From Spirochaetaceae bacterium (GTDB lineage: Bacteria > Spirochaetota > Spirochaetia > Treponematales > Treponemataceae), in contig JAGBFB010000010.1 of the NCBI GenBank assembly GCA_017936665.1, positions 1 through 64,000 of the forward strand: DNA of 64,000 nt, written 5' to 3'. The position numbers and the translations under genes were made by a program. This document shows, piece by piece, positions 9,141 through 17,955 of this stretch (positions are counted from its first letter, which is position 1; every line of letters begins with the position of its first letter). The notes beneath the pieces were generated by a model. That model was not told where the DNA came from and did no database searches. It saw only the letters and a program-made list of their open reading frames with translations.

Positions 9141-9770
9141 ATGGCAAAACTAAATATTGCACCAACAAAATCTAATCTTCTCATGGTAAAAGAGCAATTA
9201 TCAGTTGCCACCGATGGATATGAACTTTTGGAGCAAAAACGTGAAATTCTTGTAATGGAATTGATGCGTATGGTTGAAAAAGTAAAATTACTAGAACGTG
9301 ATATTGAAAAACAAATTTCTAAGGCATATCCTGCCTTAAAAAATATGTTAATGGCTGTAGGTGGAGACAGGGTTGAACGTTTAGCTTCTGGTGTTAGTTA
9401 TGATTTCAAAATTTCTGAAAAAAACATTGTTGCCGCTGGTATGAATTTTTCATCTATCGAAGTTGAATTGCCAAAAAGAGAATTGTTTTATTCTGTAATG
9501 GATTCTTTTGCAGATTCTGATAAGGTAATGGTAGAATTTTTTGAATTACTAAAATTACTTACGGACTTAGCTTCTATCAGAACAATTGTTTGGAGGCTAG
9601 CAAATGAAGTTAGAAAAACTCAACGCCGAGTAAATGCTCTCGATAAAATGGTTATTCCTCAATCAAAAGAAACTCAGGTTTATATAGAAAGTGTTCTTGA
9701 AGAAAGAGAAAGAGAAAATGTTTTTGTTTTAAAAGCATTAAAATCTAAACAAAAAGGAGGCTCTTATTAG
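9141..9770 (+). CDS. V-type ATPase subunit D (central shaft)
   Basis: Subunit D forms the rotor shaft inside the A3B3 head. The 209-residue product is mainly two long helices: an N-terminal one opening APTKSNLLMVKEQL, the classic T-K-x-x-L-x-x-L/V-K start, and a C-terminal one containing the RRVNALDKMVIP motif near residue 170, which is conserved in D subunits. A short beta hairpin region lies between. It is the last recognisable ATPase gene of the cluster and is followed after 11 bases by the UspA-like gene. Confidence 0.93.
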   Translation: MAKLNIAPTKSNLLMVKEQLSVATDGYELLEQKREILVMELMRMVEKVKLLERDIEKQISKAYPALKNMLMAVGGDRVERLASGVSYDFKISEKNIVAAGMNFSSIEVELPKRELFYSVMDSFADSDKVMVEFFELLKLLTDLASIRTIVWRLANEVRKTQRRVNALDKMVIPQSKETQVYIESVLEERERENVFVLKALKSKQKGGSY

Positions 9771-9781
9771 AGTACAAAAAT

Positions 9782-10264
9782 ATGATAAAACCTCTTTTTA
9801 ATAATATTCTTGTAGTAATAAATGGTTCAGAAGCTTCTATTCAAGCAGCTCAATATGGTGTCTTGATGGCACGACTTTATCGTTGTGATATGAAAGCAAT
9901 CTATGTTGTGGATACTGCAACTTTAAAAGAATTAACTATCAGTAAATTTTTTGTTTCTGAAGAAAGTTCTGAATATGAAAAAAGTCTTACTGAAGATGGA
10001 AAAAGATATTTGAATTATGTTGAAAATTTAGCAAAAGCCAAGGGAATTAAAATTGAAACTGAACTTCGTAAAGGTTCTGTTTGGTCAGAAGTTATTGCTT
10101 ATGCCGATGATTCAAAATCAGATTTAATTTTACTTGGAGAGCATAAACATATTCAAAGTAAAGATGTAATTTCATCAATTTATCGAGAAATAATATCTCA
10201 TGCAAATTGTTCTGTCTTGGTTGTAAAAGAAAAAGACATTGAAAAACTTTACAAGATGGCATAA
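9782..10264 (+). CDS. Universal stress protein (UspA) family protein
   Basis: The 160-residue protein has the Usp alpha/beta fold: an opening strand FNNILVVINGSEAS, a middle YVVD strand and a C-terminal CSVLVV strand. Usp proteins bind ATP or act as stress signalling partners. The usual ATP-binding G-2x-G-9x-G-S/T pattern is not clear; the corresponding region reads LGEHKHIQSKDV, so this may be a non-ATP-binding member. It lies 11 bases after subunit D and is probably cotranscribed with the ATPase, suggesting a role in modulating or sensing ion-motive energy state. That role is inferred from context only. Confidence 0.82.
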   Translation: MIKPLFNNILVVINGSEASIQAAQYGVLMARLYRCDMKAIYVVDTATLKELTISKFFVSEESSEYEKSLTEDGKRYLNYVENLAKAKGIKIETELRKGSVWSEVIAYADDSKSDLILLGEHKHIQSKDVISSIYREIISHANCSVLVVKEKDIEKLYKMA

Positions 10265-10288
10265 ATTACACTGTAGGAGAAATACAAA

Positions 10289-10702
10289 ATGAGAGTTGCC
10301 TTAGTTCATTTTTTATCACCATTAAAAAATGCAAATCATAAAGGAATTTTGCAAAAACTAGAAAATGCTGTAATAAAAAAAGGTTATCAAATTGATATTT
10401 TTAATGCCCATACAGATTCTTCTACAATGAGATTAACTGGTTACGATTATATATCAATTATAGTTCCATCTTCACCTCTTTTTGGAGCAAAACTTCCTGA
10501 AAAATTTGATGAAGTATTAGAAAATTGCGGAATGTTAACTTCAAAAAAAGGTTGTGCTTTAGTTGTAAAATCTGGTTTTTCTTCTTGGAAAACTTGTACA
10601 AAATTAATGGCTGGAATGGAAAAACAAGGAATCCTTCTTGATTATTTTGATGTGGTAGAAAATCCTGATCATGCATCCTATGTAGGAAAGAAAATAGGCT
10701 AA
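10289..10702 (+). CDS. Flavodoxin-like protein of unknown function
   Basis: The 137-residue product starts with a beta strand MRVALVHFLSP and has an alternating helix/strand pattern with YISIIVPSSPLFGAKLP and GCALVVKSGF strands, compatible with a flavodoxin-like fold. A classic FMN phosphate-binding T/S-rich loop is not obvious after strand 1, so cofactor binding is doubtful. AGGAG precedes the ATG. The J-domain gene begins only 4 bases after the stop, so the two are probably cotranscribed. I do not recognise a specific family. Confidence 0.5.
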   Translation: MRVALVHFLSPLKNANHKGILQKLENAVIKKGYQIDIFNAHTDSSTMRLTGYDYISIIVPSSPLFGAKLPEKFDEVLENCGMLTSKKGCALVVKSGFSSWKTCTKLMAGMEKQGILLDYFDVVENPDHASYVGKKIG

Positions 10703-10706
10703 AATA

Positions 10707-11504
10707 GTGCAAGATTGTTACAAAATTCTAGGAGTTTCTCCAACTGCAAGTGCTGCGGAAATAAAAAGGGCTTATCGTAAAAAAGCAAAAGAACTTCATC
10801 CCGATTTATCTGTGAAATCAGAAACTTCACAACAGTTTCAGGAATTGGTAAAAGCCTACGAAATTCTTTCTGATGCAAAACAGCGTTCTATTTTTGATGT
10901 TTCTTACGCAGCCTATAGTCGATATTCCTCTTCAAGTAAAAGTGAATCAACTTTTGATTATAGAACTTGGCTTAAAAATCGTAATGATGAAGAAAGTTTA
11001 AGCAAACTTGTTTTTTTTGATTTAATGCACCACAGAGAAGATGATGCAGTAAAACTTTTTAAGGAACTAAATTCTACTCGTTTTGGTTTTTCACTTTCTA
11101 AATGGTTTACTCGTGAAGATTTTATGGATTACGGTTTTATTCTTTGTGAGGAACTAATTTTTAGACAAGAATATTATGATGCAGCCTTATTACTTGAACA
11201 GATTATCAGAATGGAGTACAGTTATGAGTACTTTAGATTATTTTTTCCTGAAGTTTTAAAGTTAGCTAGAATTATTTTTAGAAAACACATTTTTGATGTT
11301 ATCAGTGATGAACTTGCCATCGATGTTTTTGAGCGAGCTTTAGAATTAAATTTAGGAAAATCCGACGATGCTTTCTTTTTATCAAAAATTGCTCAAGCCT
11401 ATTTTCGTTTAGGTGATAAAGAAACTGCAAAAATTTGTTTACTAGAAGCATTAAAATTAGACAATAATATAAATTTATCCAAAGAATTAAGGAATTTAAT
11501 ATGA
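10707..11504 (+). CDS. J-domain (DnaJ-like) cochaperone
   Basis: The first about 65 residues form a J-domain: YKILGVSPTASAAEIKRAYR, then the catalytic HPD at residues 31-33, then FQELVKAYEILSDAKQR. J-domains stimulate the ATPase of a DnaK partner. The rest of the 265-residue protein lacks the Gly/Phe and zinc-finger regions of DnaJ. It is a helical domain with a TPR-like ending (AQAYFRLGDKETAKICLLEALKLD), so it is a specialised cochaperone. The start is GTG at 10707. The stop overlaps the map start in an ATGA. Confidence 0.85.
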   Translation: MQDCYKILGVSPTASAAEIKRAYRKKAKELHPDLSVKSETSQQFQELVKAYEILSDAKQRSIFDVSYAAYSRYSSSSKSESTFDYRTWLKNRNDEESLSKLVFFDLMHHREDDAVKLFKELNSTRFGFSLSKWFTREDFMDYGFILCEELIFRQEYYDAALLLEQIIRMEYSYEYFRLFFPEVLKLARIIFRKHIFDVISDELAIDVFERALELNLGKSDDAFFLSKIAQAYFRLGDKETAKICLLEALKLDNNINLSKELRNLI

Positions 11505-12244
11505 TTAGATTAAAAAATGAAAAACAAATTGACGGAATTAGAAAATCTTGTAAATTGCTTGCTCACATGTTTGAAGAAATCATTCCAAAAGTTGAACCTG
11601 GAATGAGTACAAAAGATATTGACGATTTAGCTGTAAAATTTATTAAGTCCAATGGTGGAAAACCAGCTTGGTACACAGTTGATTTTCCGGGGGCTTTGTG
11701 TATTTCTGTAAATAATGAAGTTATCCACGGAATTCCATCTAAAAATCGAAAAATCAAAGAAGGTGACATTGTTTCACTTGATGGTGGAATTGTTTTAGAC
11801 GGATTTTTTAGTGATTGTGCAAAAACTATTCCTATTGGGAAAGTTAGCAAAGAAGCAGAAAATTTAATGGAAATTACAAAACGTGCTTTAGATGCAGGAA
11901 TTGACGCTTGTAAATTTGGTAGCAGAATTCACGATATTTCTAGGGCTGTTTCTGGTGTTATTAATAAAAAGTATGGTATTGTAACTGAATATTGCGGTCA
12001 TGGTGTAGGATTAGCTGTTCATGAAGATCCTAATGTTCCTAATGATTTAGTTGGAGGTCCAAATCCCCGTTTGCAAGAAGGAATGGTTTTGGCTATTGAA
12101 CCAATGATAAATCTTGGAACAGGAGATGTTGAACTTTTAGATGACGAATGGACAGTTGTTACTGCTGACGGAAAACTTTCTTCACATCAAGAACATACTG
12201 TTGTAATTTTCAGAGATCACACAGAAATTCTTACAATTATTTAG
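11501..12244 (+). CDS. map: Type I methionine aminopeptidase
   Basis: This enzyme removes the N-terminal methionine from nascent proteins. All five metal ligands of the pita-bread fold are visible: Asp94 (SLDGG), Asp105, His167 (YCGHGVG), Glu200 (AIEPM) and Glu231 (HQEHT). The 247-residue length and lack of an N-terminal extension fit the bacterial type I enzyme. It is coupled to the upstream J-domain gene by an ATGA overlap. A gap of 82 bases separates it from htrA. Confidence 0.97.
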   Translation: MIRLKNEKQIDGIRKSCKLLAHMFEEIIPKVEPGMSTKDIDDLAVKFIKSNGGKPAWYTVDFPGALCISVNNEVIHGIPSKNRKIKEGDIVSLDGGIVLDGFFSDCAKTIPIGKVSKEAENLMEITKRALDAGIDACKFGSRIHDISRAVSGVINKKYGIVTEYCGHGVGLAVHEDPNVPNDLVGGPNPRLQEGMVLAIEPMINLGTGDVELLDDEWTVVTADGKLSSHQEHTVVIFRDHTEILTII

Positions 12245-12326
12245 AATATTTTAATAAAAATGTAACACTTTTCTCTTAAAATTATTTATATTTAAAACAG
12301 ATACAAATAATTTTTGGAGGAAATTA

Positions 12327-13796
12327 ATGCACAGCAAATTTAAACTTTTTATTAGTGCAATCCTTTGTTTCACAATGCTTGGGCTAACAGCTTCATGTTC
12401 AGGAAAGGAGAGAGTAAAATCTGCTGTAACAGCCTTTGCCGATACAGAATCTTCTACTTCTATTCCTGCTGATTCTTTATCAGTTGTAGAAGCTTTGCAA
12501 AATGTTTTTAGATCAGTTTCATCAGAAGTGTTAAAATCAGTTGTAGAAGTTGATGTTGTAGAAACAAAAACTCGTCCAGCAAATCCTTTTGCCGATATCC
12601 CATTCTTCTTTTTTGGACAACCAAATGGAGATAACGAAGGAAGTAGAGAATACAAGCAATCTGGTCTTGGCTCTGGAGTAATCGTTCGTAAAGATGGAAA
12701 CACTTACTATGTTCTTACAAATGAACATGTTGCAGGTTCTGCTGATGAAATTTCAGTAAAACTTTATGATTCTAGAGAATTTACATGTAAATTGGTTGGA
12801 AAAGATGAACGCAAAGATATCGCCTTACTTTCTTTTGAATCAAAGGATGATATTCCTGTAGCTTCTCTTGGAGATTCAGACAAGGTTCAATCTGGTGATA
12901 TTTGTTTTGCCATGGGAACACCTCTTGGATATTTTGGAAGTGTAACACAAGGTATTGTAAGTGCCACAGGTCGTGACGGTAGTGGAATTGGAAATATCAG
13001 TGATTTTATTCAAACTGATGCTGCTATCAATCAAGGAAACTCTGGTGGACCTCTTGTAAATATCTATGGAGAAATTATTGGAATTAATACTTGGATTGCT
13101 TCTCAATCTGGTGGTTCTCAAGGTCTTGGTTTTGCAATTCCTATCAATAATGTAAAAAAAGCAATTTCAGATTTTATTTCAGATGGAAAAGTTACATACG
13201 GTTGGATGGGTGTTTCTTTAACTGCACTTGATAAAGATTACGAAAAAGCTCTCGGCATCGATGGTAAAAAAGGTGCTTTCGTAGCTCAAATCTTCTTAAA
13301 TTCACCTGCTGCTAAAGGTGGAATTCAAGCGGGCGATTTTATCATTGCTCTTAACGGAAAAAATGTAAAAGATGTGGATCAACTTGTTCGTGATGTAGGG
13401 GACTTGCGAGTTGGCGAAACTGCTGACTTTACAGTAATTCGTGGAGGAAAAGAAATTCATGTTAGCGTAAAAATTGAAGGCAGAGATGATTCCGTTGTAA
13501 CAGATAATTCTAAACTTTGGCCAGGTTTTATGGCTCATCCTATCACAGAAGAAATTCGCAAAGAAATGAAACTTGATAATAGCGTAAAAGGCGTTGTTGT
13601 TACAAATGTTCAGGCAAAATCTCCTGCCGCTGCTTTAAGAATCCAAAATGGAGATATTATTACTGCCGTAAATGGAAAACCTGTAACAAATATTAGCGAA
13701 TTTTACAATGAACTTGTAACCAAACAGAAAGAAATTTGGTTTGAATTATATACATCTGAAGGTCACAAAATAGAAACCTCTAGATATAGATTTTAG
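12327..13796 (+). CDS. HtrA/DegP-type periplasmic serine protease, probable lipoprotein
   Basis: The protease domain has the catalytic triad His134 (TNEHVAG), Asp164 (RKDIALL) and Ser239 (GNSGGPL). Two PDZ domains follow (about 285-385 and 395-489), as in DegP/DegQ, which degrade misfolded envelope proteins. The N-terminus has a hydrophobic segment ending LTASC (Cys24), a plausible spirochaetal lipobox, so the enzyme may be membrane anchored. GGAGG precedes the ATG at 12327. A strong terminator follows at 13837. The 489-residue length is normal for a two-PDZ member. Confidence 0.95.
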   Translation: MHSKFKLFISAILCFTMLGLTASCSGKERVKSAVTAFADTESSTSIPADSLSVVEALQNVFRSVSSEVLKSVVEVDVVETKTRPANPFADIPFFFFGQPNGDNEGSREYKQSGLGSGVIVRKDGNTYYVLTNEHVAGSADEISVKLYDSREFTCKLVGKDERKDIALLSFESKDDIPVASLGDSDKVQSGDICFAMGTPLGYFGSVTQGIVSATGRDGSGIGNISDFIQTDAAINQGNSGGPLVNIYGEIIGINTWIASQSGGSQGLGFAIPINNVKKAISDFISDGKVTYGWMGVSLTALDKDYEKALGIDGKKGAFVAQIFLNSPAAKGGIQAGDFIIALNGKNVKDVDQLVRDVGDLRVGETADFTVIRGGKEIHVSVKIEGRDDSVVTDNSKLWPGFMAHPITEEIRKEMKLDNSVKGVVVTNVQAKSPAAALRIQNGDIITAVNGKPVTNISEFYNELVTKQKEIWFELYTSEGHKIETSRYRF

Positions 13797-13836
13797 TTGT
13801 TTTTTTCATAGTAAATAAAAGCTCCTTAATTTTTTG

Positions 13837-13880
13837 GGTTGTCTTGTTTGTAAGTTTTACAGATAAGACAACCTTTTTTT
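13837..13880 (+). terminator. Rho-independent terminator after htrA
   Basis: GGTTGTCTT (13837-13845) pairs with AAGACAACC (13865-13873) and is followed by a run of seven T. It ends the htrA transcript before the phosphoribosyltransferase gene. Confidence 0.85.
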
Positions 13881-13965
13881 ATTTATAAATTGATTTTATC
13901 TTGTCTACAAAGGAAATTTAGGTTATTATATTCTATGTTGAGATTTATTTTTGTAGGAATATATT

Positions 13966-14574
13966 ATGATTAAAGAATTTTTACCATACGATAAAGTAAG
14001 AAATAATGCATTGAAGTTGGCTCACAAAATTTACACAGAGGGTTTTATTCCTGATGTAATTTATGTTTCTCTTAGAGGAGGAGCATACATGGCAAATGTT
14101 ATAAGTGAATATTTTAAACTTCGCCGTAAAAATGTGCGTCCTGTGTTATTTGCTGCTGTTGTGGCTCGTTCCTATACTGATGTGCAAGAATATTCAAAAG
14201 TAATGGTTGATGGCTGGACATATTCTCCAAAATATTTACGAAATGGTGATAAAATTCTTCTTGTTGATGATATTTTTGATACAGGAAATACAATAAATTC
14301 TCTTGTAAATATCCTTTTAGAACGAGGTGTTCCAAGAAGTGATATAAAAGTTGCTGTTCATGATTATAAATATTTTCCAAATAAAGAAGAACAACATCCA
14401 AATCAACCTGATTATTGGTGCCGAAAATTTGAAATCAATAGTCCAGAAGAAGATAGATGGATTCATTATATGAGTCATGAATTGGTTGGGCTTTCTAAAA
14501 AAGAACTAGAAGAATATTATTATAAAGATGATCCAGAATTAAAAGAGATTTTAGATCCTCTTTTAGGAAACTAA
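13966..14574 (+). CDS. Phosphoribosyltransferase-domain protein (purine PRTase-like)
   Basis: Residues 97-109 read ILLVDDIFDTGNT, the PRPP-binding signature of type I phosphoribosyltransferases, and VIYVSLRGGAYMANVIS near 31-47 is the upstream pyrophosphate loop region. These enzymes attach ribose 5-phosphate to free bases in salvage. The 202-residue length and the C-terminal Trp/Tyr-rich part resemble xanthine or hypoxanthine PRTases, but the substrate cannot be assigned. The ATG at 13966 is preceded by GTAGGAATATATT. The next gene follows after 15 bases. Confidence 0.85.
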   Translation: MIKEFLPYDKVRNNALKLAHKIYTEGFIPDVIYVSLRGGAYMANVISEYFKLRRKNVRPVLFAAVVARSYTDVQEYSKVMVDGWTYSPKYLRNGDKILLVDDIFDTGNTINSLVNILLERGVPRSDIKVAVHDYKYFPNKEEQHPNQPDYWCRKFEINSPEEDRWIHYMSHELVGLSKKELEEYYYKDDPELKEILDPLLGN

Positions 14575-14589
14575 TTTTAAGAGGCAAAA

Positions 14590-16818
14590 ATGCAAAAGAA
14601 GATAAATTTAAAAAAACAAAAATCTGATTTTACTCGTTTTGCGATTTTTACTGTTTTGTTTTTAATAGTGAGTTTTTCTTCTTTTGCAGAAAAAAATCAT
14701 ATTATAAGTCCTATTTCTGGAACTTGGTCAAATTATCAAACAATTTTGCTTGATGTTCCCGAAGGAGCTTCTGCTTTCTATTCTTTTACAGGTGATAATC
14801 CTTTGTATTCGGGGTTTGCCTATGAAAAGCCTGTGTTACTTGAACTAGAAGGAAATATCAATCTAAAGGTAGCAATTGTAAATACAGATAATTCTGTTAT
14901 AGAAGAAAGTGTAGATTTTTCTGTAAAAAACTCTCCTATAGATTTGCAATTTTATATTGAAAACAAAAATCAAGCTTTAATTCCTGTAAAAGAAAAAAAT
15001 GTTTCAATTCCTTCATATATGAAGTATTCAATTTCAGATTCAACTGAACCTTATTTAAAAGGCAGAACTTTAACAATAAATTCTGAAAATTCTTTAGAAC
15101 AGATTTTACCTTTAGTTATAAAAAATCAAAATGATATGTACAGATTTATGTTACATATAATGCCATCAGTATCTAAATATGATTCTCAATATAATTTTAC
15201 AAATAATACTTTGTCAAATGATGTAACTTTTGAAGATGATTATACAGTAAGAAGAATAGAAAAAAAACTTTCTCAAGTTCCATTTACTTTGGAATTTACA
15301 GATTGGACAAAACTAAAAATTTCAGCAAATGAAAATATTTATATTTCAATTGATGATGATATTTGGCAAACTGGAACTTTTGTTTTAGATATAAATCGTA
15401 ACGAAGAGCATACTCTTTCTTGGATTGATTTATCAGGCTTAAATCCAGAAGAATTTATTCCAGAGCAATTTAAAGTTTGCTATACAGTTATTCCTAAAAT
15501 GCCGAATCTTGTAGTTGTTCAAGAAAAGACTAAGGTAGTTAATATTTCATTAGATGATAAATTTTATACAATGAAAATTTTACAAGATTATAATTTTTCT
15601 TCTTCTGTTAATGATTATAAGAAAAATTATTGTTTAATTGATACAATTTTAGGAAATTATCTAGAAAAAAATATTTGTTTTGATGTTTTTTATGATAATG
15701 TTTATCAAGGTAAATTATCTACAGAAGTTTTAATTGATAAAGAGTCTCCTAAAATTCCAGATATTGAAATTTCAAATAAAAATTTTTTTGTTAGGGAACC
15801 TGTTAGTATAAAATTTAAAACTGATGAAAAAGTTTTTTATGTATTAAAATCAAAATTGCTTTCAAATTTGAATCTAAAAAATTTGGAATTAGAAGTTAAT
15901 AAAAATTTTGATATAGATTTGAATTCTGCTGTTGAATTAACTAACGATACTTTGTATTTGGCAGAAGATAAGAATAATGCAATTTTTTATAATCTTGCTT
16001 ATTTTTCAAAGGATGATTTTGGAAATGTTAGTGATATTGAATATTATCAAATTTTAATTGATTCATATAATTATTATATAGAATCATCTTCAAAAAATAC
16101 AAATTATATACAAGATGGAAGTGCTGCTCGTCCATTTTCTGATATTTCTCAGATTTTACCATATCTAAATAAAAATGAATTTATCAAAATTCATATCGAA
16201 GGAACCTTCGAAAATATTCCTTCAATGGTTATAACTTCTCCTTGTGAATTTATCTCTGTGAATGGAGCTAGACTTTCATTTGCAGAAGATTCTTTTTTTG
16301 ATGTACAAAGTTCTTCTTTAAAAATTTATAATTGTATTTTTGAACAAGATTTTACAAAAAATAAAAATTCTTTTTCTCAGCAAAATTTATTTAAATTAAA
16401 TAATTCATCTTTAATAATTGATAGTTGTGAATTTGTTTCTTTGTATGAAAATAATGGTTCTGTGATTTTTGCAGATAATTCTGATGTTACTATATTAAAT
16501 TCTGGAATTACTATTCAATCAAATATTTTTGCAAGCGTTTTTAATTTATTAAATTCATATTTGACTTGTAAACAATCAAGAATTTCAGCTGTTTCTGATT
16601 CATCAATTGCTTTAACAATGAATTTAGGAAAGTTGGTTTTCGAAAATTCTCAATTTTATATTGATGGAAAAACTACAAAGTTTTATGAATTGTTCGGTGT
16701 AGAATATAATATTAACAATAATAAATTTTTGTACAAAAATTATTCTAATGATATGGAAAGTTCTGATATTTTTTCTACAAAAAAATCCTACAGTAATAAT
16801 GAAGTTCTTTCTTTTTAA
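14590..16818 (+). CDS. Large exported protein with beta-sandwich and beta-helix-like regions, function unknown
   Basis: The 742-residue product has a signal peptide (hydrophobic core about 20-35, ending SSFA) after a basic N-terminus. The region ISPISGTWSNYQTILLDVPE resembles the small beta-sandwich repeat seen in chitobiase C-terminal domains. The last third (from about YIQDGSAARPFSDISQI) has the D-G-S-x-x-x-P-x-x-x-I entry motif and short strand repeats typical of right-handed parallel beta helices. A surface or periplasmic role is inferred. GAGG precedes the ATG. It begins a run of three uncharacterised exported proteins ahead of rnhB. Confidence 0.6.
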   Translation: MQKKINLKKQKSDFTRFAIFTVLFLIVSFSSFAEKNHIISPISGTWSNYQTILLDVPEGASAFYSFTGDNPLYSGFAYEKPVLLELEGNINLKVAIVNTDNSVIEESVDFSVKNSPIDLQFYIENKNQALIPVKEKNVSIPSYMKYSISDSTEPYLKGRTLTINSENSLEQILPLVIKNQNDMYRFMLHIMPSVSKYDSQYNFTNNTLSNDVTFEDDYTVRRIEKKLSQVPFTLEFTDWTKLKISANENIYISIDDDIWQTGTFVLDINRNEEHTLSWIDLSGLNPEEFIPEQFKVCYTVIPKMPNLVVVQEKTKVVNISLDDKFYTMKILQDYNFSSSVNDYKKNYCLIDTILGNYLEKNICFDVFYDNVYQGKLSTEVLIDKESPKIPDIEISNKNFFVREPVSIKFKTDEKVFYVLKSKLLSNLNLKNLELEVNKNFDIDLNSAVELTNDTLYLAEDKNNAIFYNLAYFSKDDFGNVSDIEYYQILIDSYNYYIESSSKNTNYIQDGSAARPFSDISQILPYLNKNEFIKIHIEGTFENIPSMVITSPCEFISVNGARLSFAEDSFFDVQSSSLKIYNCIFEQDFTKNKNSFSQQNLFKLNNSSLIIDSCEFVSLYENNGSVIFADNSDVTILNSGITIQSNIFASVFNLLNSYLTCKQSRISAVSDSSIALTMNLGKLVFENSQFYIDGKTTKFYELFGVEYNINNNKFLYKNYSNDMESSDIFSTKKSYSNNEVLSF

Positions 16819-16836
16819 TTCTTAGCGAGGTAACTT

Positions 16837-17955
16837 TTGAAAAAAGTTTTATTTTTAATCCTTTCAATTTTGGTTACAATTAATTTTAATAATTTTGCCC
16901 AAGAAATTATAATTGTTGATACTGAAAATACTGAACATGAAAAAATTATTGAAAACTATAATAATTATTCTTCAATGTTAAAAGAATATTTGATAACAAA
17001 TCAAAATGATTATTTAAAAAGTTATGCAAGTCTTTCTGATGAATTTTACAATTTAGAAAATACTTTTTCACCTATGTTGCCTTATTTAATTACTGAATCT
17101 TTATTTTATTGGAATTTTTTTAGAAACAAAATCGATGATGAAAATTCTAAAAATATTATTGATAATGAAATAATTTTGTTTTGGAATTATCTCAAAGAAA
17201 ATTTTAGATTGGGTAAATCAGAAGTTGTTGCTTACAATTATGTAAAATCTTTTTCTTCAATTTACAATGTTGAATTTGTTTTACCTCTCGAAAAATTATC
17301 TATAGAAGATTTTAAATTTCAAAATGATGAAAGTAATTATGAATTAATTTCTGATACAAAAATGAGAAATGATTTTTATCATAATTTGTCAAAAGTAGAA
17401 GGAATGTTATTTAGGTTAAATAAAAACAAAGAAGTTTTAGATGTTCCAATGGCGATGTCAGAAAAATCATTTTATGAAGTTTGTAATAATCCAAAGTTTT
17501 TATATATCATATTTAATGATAAAAAATATAATTTACTATTGGATTCTTTTATCAAAACTTCTGAACTTTTATACAAAGTAAATTATTTTGATTTTGATAA
17601 AACAAAATTTGAAAATAAAAATTATATTTTACCAAAAAATTTTTATGATGAACTTTATAGTTTGTTTTCGGTAGAAAATAGTTTGTACGAAGTTTCATTA
17701 CAATATGAATTTTGTAATTTATTTTCTAGTTTGTTATACAAAAGTTTGAAAGAAGGATTTGATATTTCAACTTTGCTTAATGAAACTGAAGTTAAAGTTT
17801 ATAATAAAATTTTAGAAAATTTTTATTTTGCATTTTGTATTGATATTGAATTTATAAATAGTTTTTTAGAAAATACAAAATTTCTTTTGAATTTAGATTA
17901 CTCAAAATATTTAATGATTTCTAATTTAAAAACAGAGGGAGATGAAAATGAATAA
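16837..17955 (+). CDS. Predicted exported protein of unknown function
   Basis: A TTG start at 16837, well placed after GCGAGG (16825-16830), gives 372 residues with a signal peptide (KKVLFLILSILVTINFNNFA, then QE). The mature part is Asn-, Phe- and Tyr-rich and predicted largely helical, with no domain I recognise. It lies 18 bases after the preceding exported-protein gene and overlaps the next one, so the three are probably one operon with a joint envelope function. Confidence 0.6.
   Translation: MKKVLFLILSILVTINFNNFAQEIIIVDTENTEHEKIIENYNNYSSMLKEYLITNQNDYLKSYASLSDEFYNLENTFSPMLPYLITESLFYWNFFRNKIDDENSKNIIDNEIILFWNYLKENFRLGKSEVVAYNYVKSFSSIYNVEFVLPLEKLSIEDFKFQNDESNYELISDTKMRNDFYHNLSKVEGMLFRLNKNKEVLDVPMAMSEKSFYEVCNNPKFLYIIFNDKKYNLLLDSFIKTSELLYKVNYFDFDKTKFENKNYILPKNFYDELYSLFSVENSLYEVSLQYEFCNLFSSLLYKSLKEGFDISTLLNETEVKVYNKILENFYFAFCIDIEFINSFLENTKFLLNLDYSKYLMISNLKTEGDENE

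Noticed and set aside
12251-12703. Long minus-strand frame opposite htrA
   Set aside because: htrA has all catalytic residues and domains in the other strand; the antisense frame is Ser/Phe/Thr-rich with no domain.
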